Assembly (NCBI GenBank): GCA_023489135.1
Contig: JAMDCE010000065.1
Location: 1-13,429, forward strand
Length of the DNA: 13,429 nt
Direction: 5' to 3'
Source of the DNA: Chloroflexota bacterium
GTDB taxonomy: Bacteria; Chloroflexota; Chloroflexia; JAMDCE01
Shown here: piece after piece, positions 13,377 to 13,429 of the stretch
Layout of the letters: each line of letters opens with the position of its first letter
Position numbering within the stretch: position 1 is the first letter of the stretch
The notes under the pieces: model-generated
Told to the model about the DNA's origin: nothing
Seen by the model: only the letters and a program-made list of their open reading frames with translations
The model's database searches: none
Program-made: the position numbers and the translations under genes

Positions 13377-13429
13377 GTGAGCTTCTGGATTGGACTGATC
13401 TTCGGCGCGGTGGTTGGAGCTGGCGTGGC
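13377..13429 (+). CDS. Start of a YtxH-like small membrane protein (truncated by window end)
   Basis: From GTG 13377 the frame stays open for the 17 codons left in the window. The encoded N-terminus is hydrophobic and glycine-rich (SFWIGLIFGAVVGAGV), the usual opening of YtxH/gas-vesicle-like proteins. A GAGG site (13364-13367) lies 9 nt upstream, and the start follows the preceding stop closely. The rest of the protein is outside the window, so the family is a guess from the N-terminus only. Confidence 0.5.
   Translation, partial: MSFWIGLIFGAVVGAGV

Noticed and set aside
1..13429. CRISPR array, insertion sequence with transposase, prophage genes, rRNA
   Set aside because: No regularly spaced repeats, transposase, integrase, phage structural gene or rRNA segment was seen anywhere in the window.

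Overview
The window looks like chromosomal DNA of an anaerobic bacterium. The supporting signs are a heterodisulfide-reductase-like HdrC-HdrB pair, a DUF3786 protein, a DUF1385 protein, the short Rv2747-type N-acetylglutamate synthase beside argH, and frequent GTG/TTG starts on a moderately GC-rich background. This set fits Chloroflexota or a deep Gram-positive-like lineage. No rRNA or other marker gene is present, so the placement is an inference.

Layout, left to right. (1) 24-1579, minus: hdrC-hdrB, translationally coupled, with a sigma70-type promoter at 1701-1729. (2) 1580-2110: no convincing gene. It holds the hdr leader and, at about 1888-2035, a strongly structured multi-hairpin RNA candidate whose sequence resembles, from memory, HEARO/IscB omega-RNA; no iscB ORF is next to it. 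(3) 2111-3175, plus: a 60-aa KGG-repeat stress-type protein, an 81-aa conserved hypothetical, and a translationally coupled 150-aa membrane-anchored hypothetical. (4) 3422-6393, minus: a soluble PAS-PAS-PAS-GAF histidine kinase followed by a stand-alone receiver, driven from a near-consensus promoter at 6536-6564. (5) 6621-8196, minus: an arsenic module, arsR then arsM, with matching ArsR-type operators upstream of each gene and an intrinsic terminator after arsM. (6) 8330-9004, plus: a DUF3786 protein divergent from arsR. (7) 9164-12465, plus: DUF1385 membrane protein, argH, and a double-GNAT protein whose second half is a short ArgA, apparently one operon from a promoter at 9110-9138. (8) 12567 to the end, plus: small membrane proteins of unknown function, the last cut by the window edge.

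How the genes work together. HdrCB probably shuttles electrons between iron-sulfur carriers and a disulfide/thiol or flavin partner, together with an HdrA-type subunit that would lie beyond the left edge. ArsR would repress itself and arsM until As(III) is present, after which ArsM methylates arsenite; no arsenite pump or reductase is visible here. ArgH catalyses the last step of arginine synthesis and the coupled ArgA-type domain the first, so both ends of the pathway are encoded together. The kinase-receiver pair has no DNA-binding output domain, so its target is not evident.

The best candidates for something undescribed are the orphan structured RNA at 1888-2035, the ElaA-like/ArgA GNAT fusion, the duplicated ArsR operator architecture with a structured arsM leader, and the three-gene small-protein cluster at 2111-3175.
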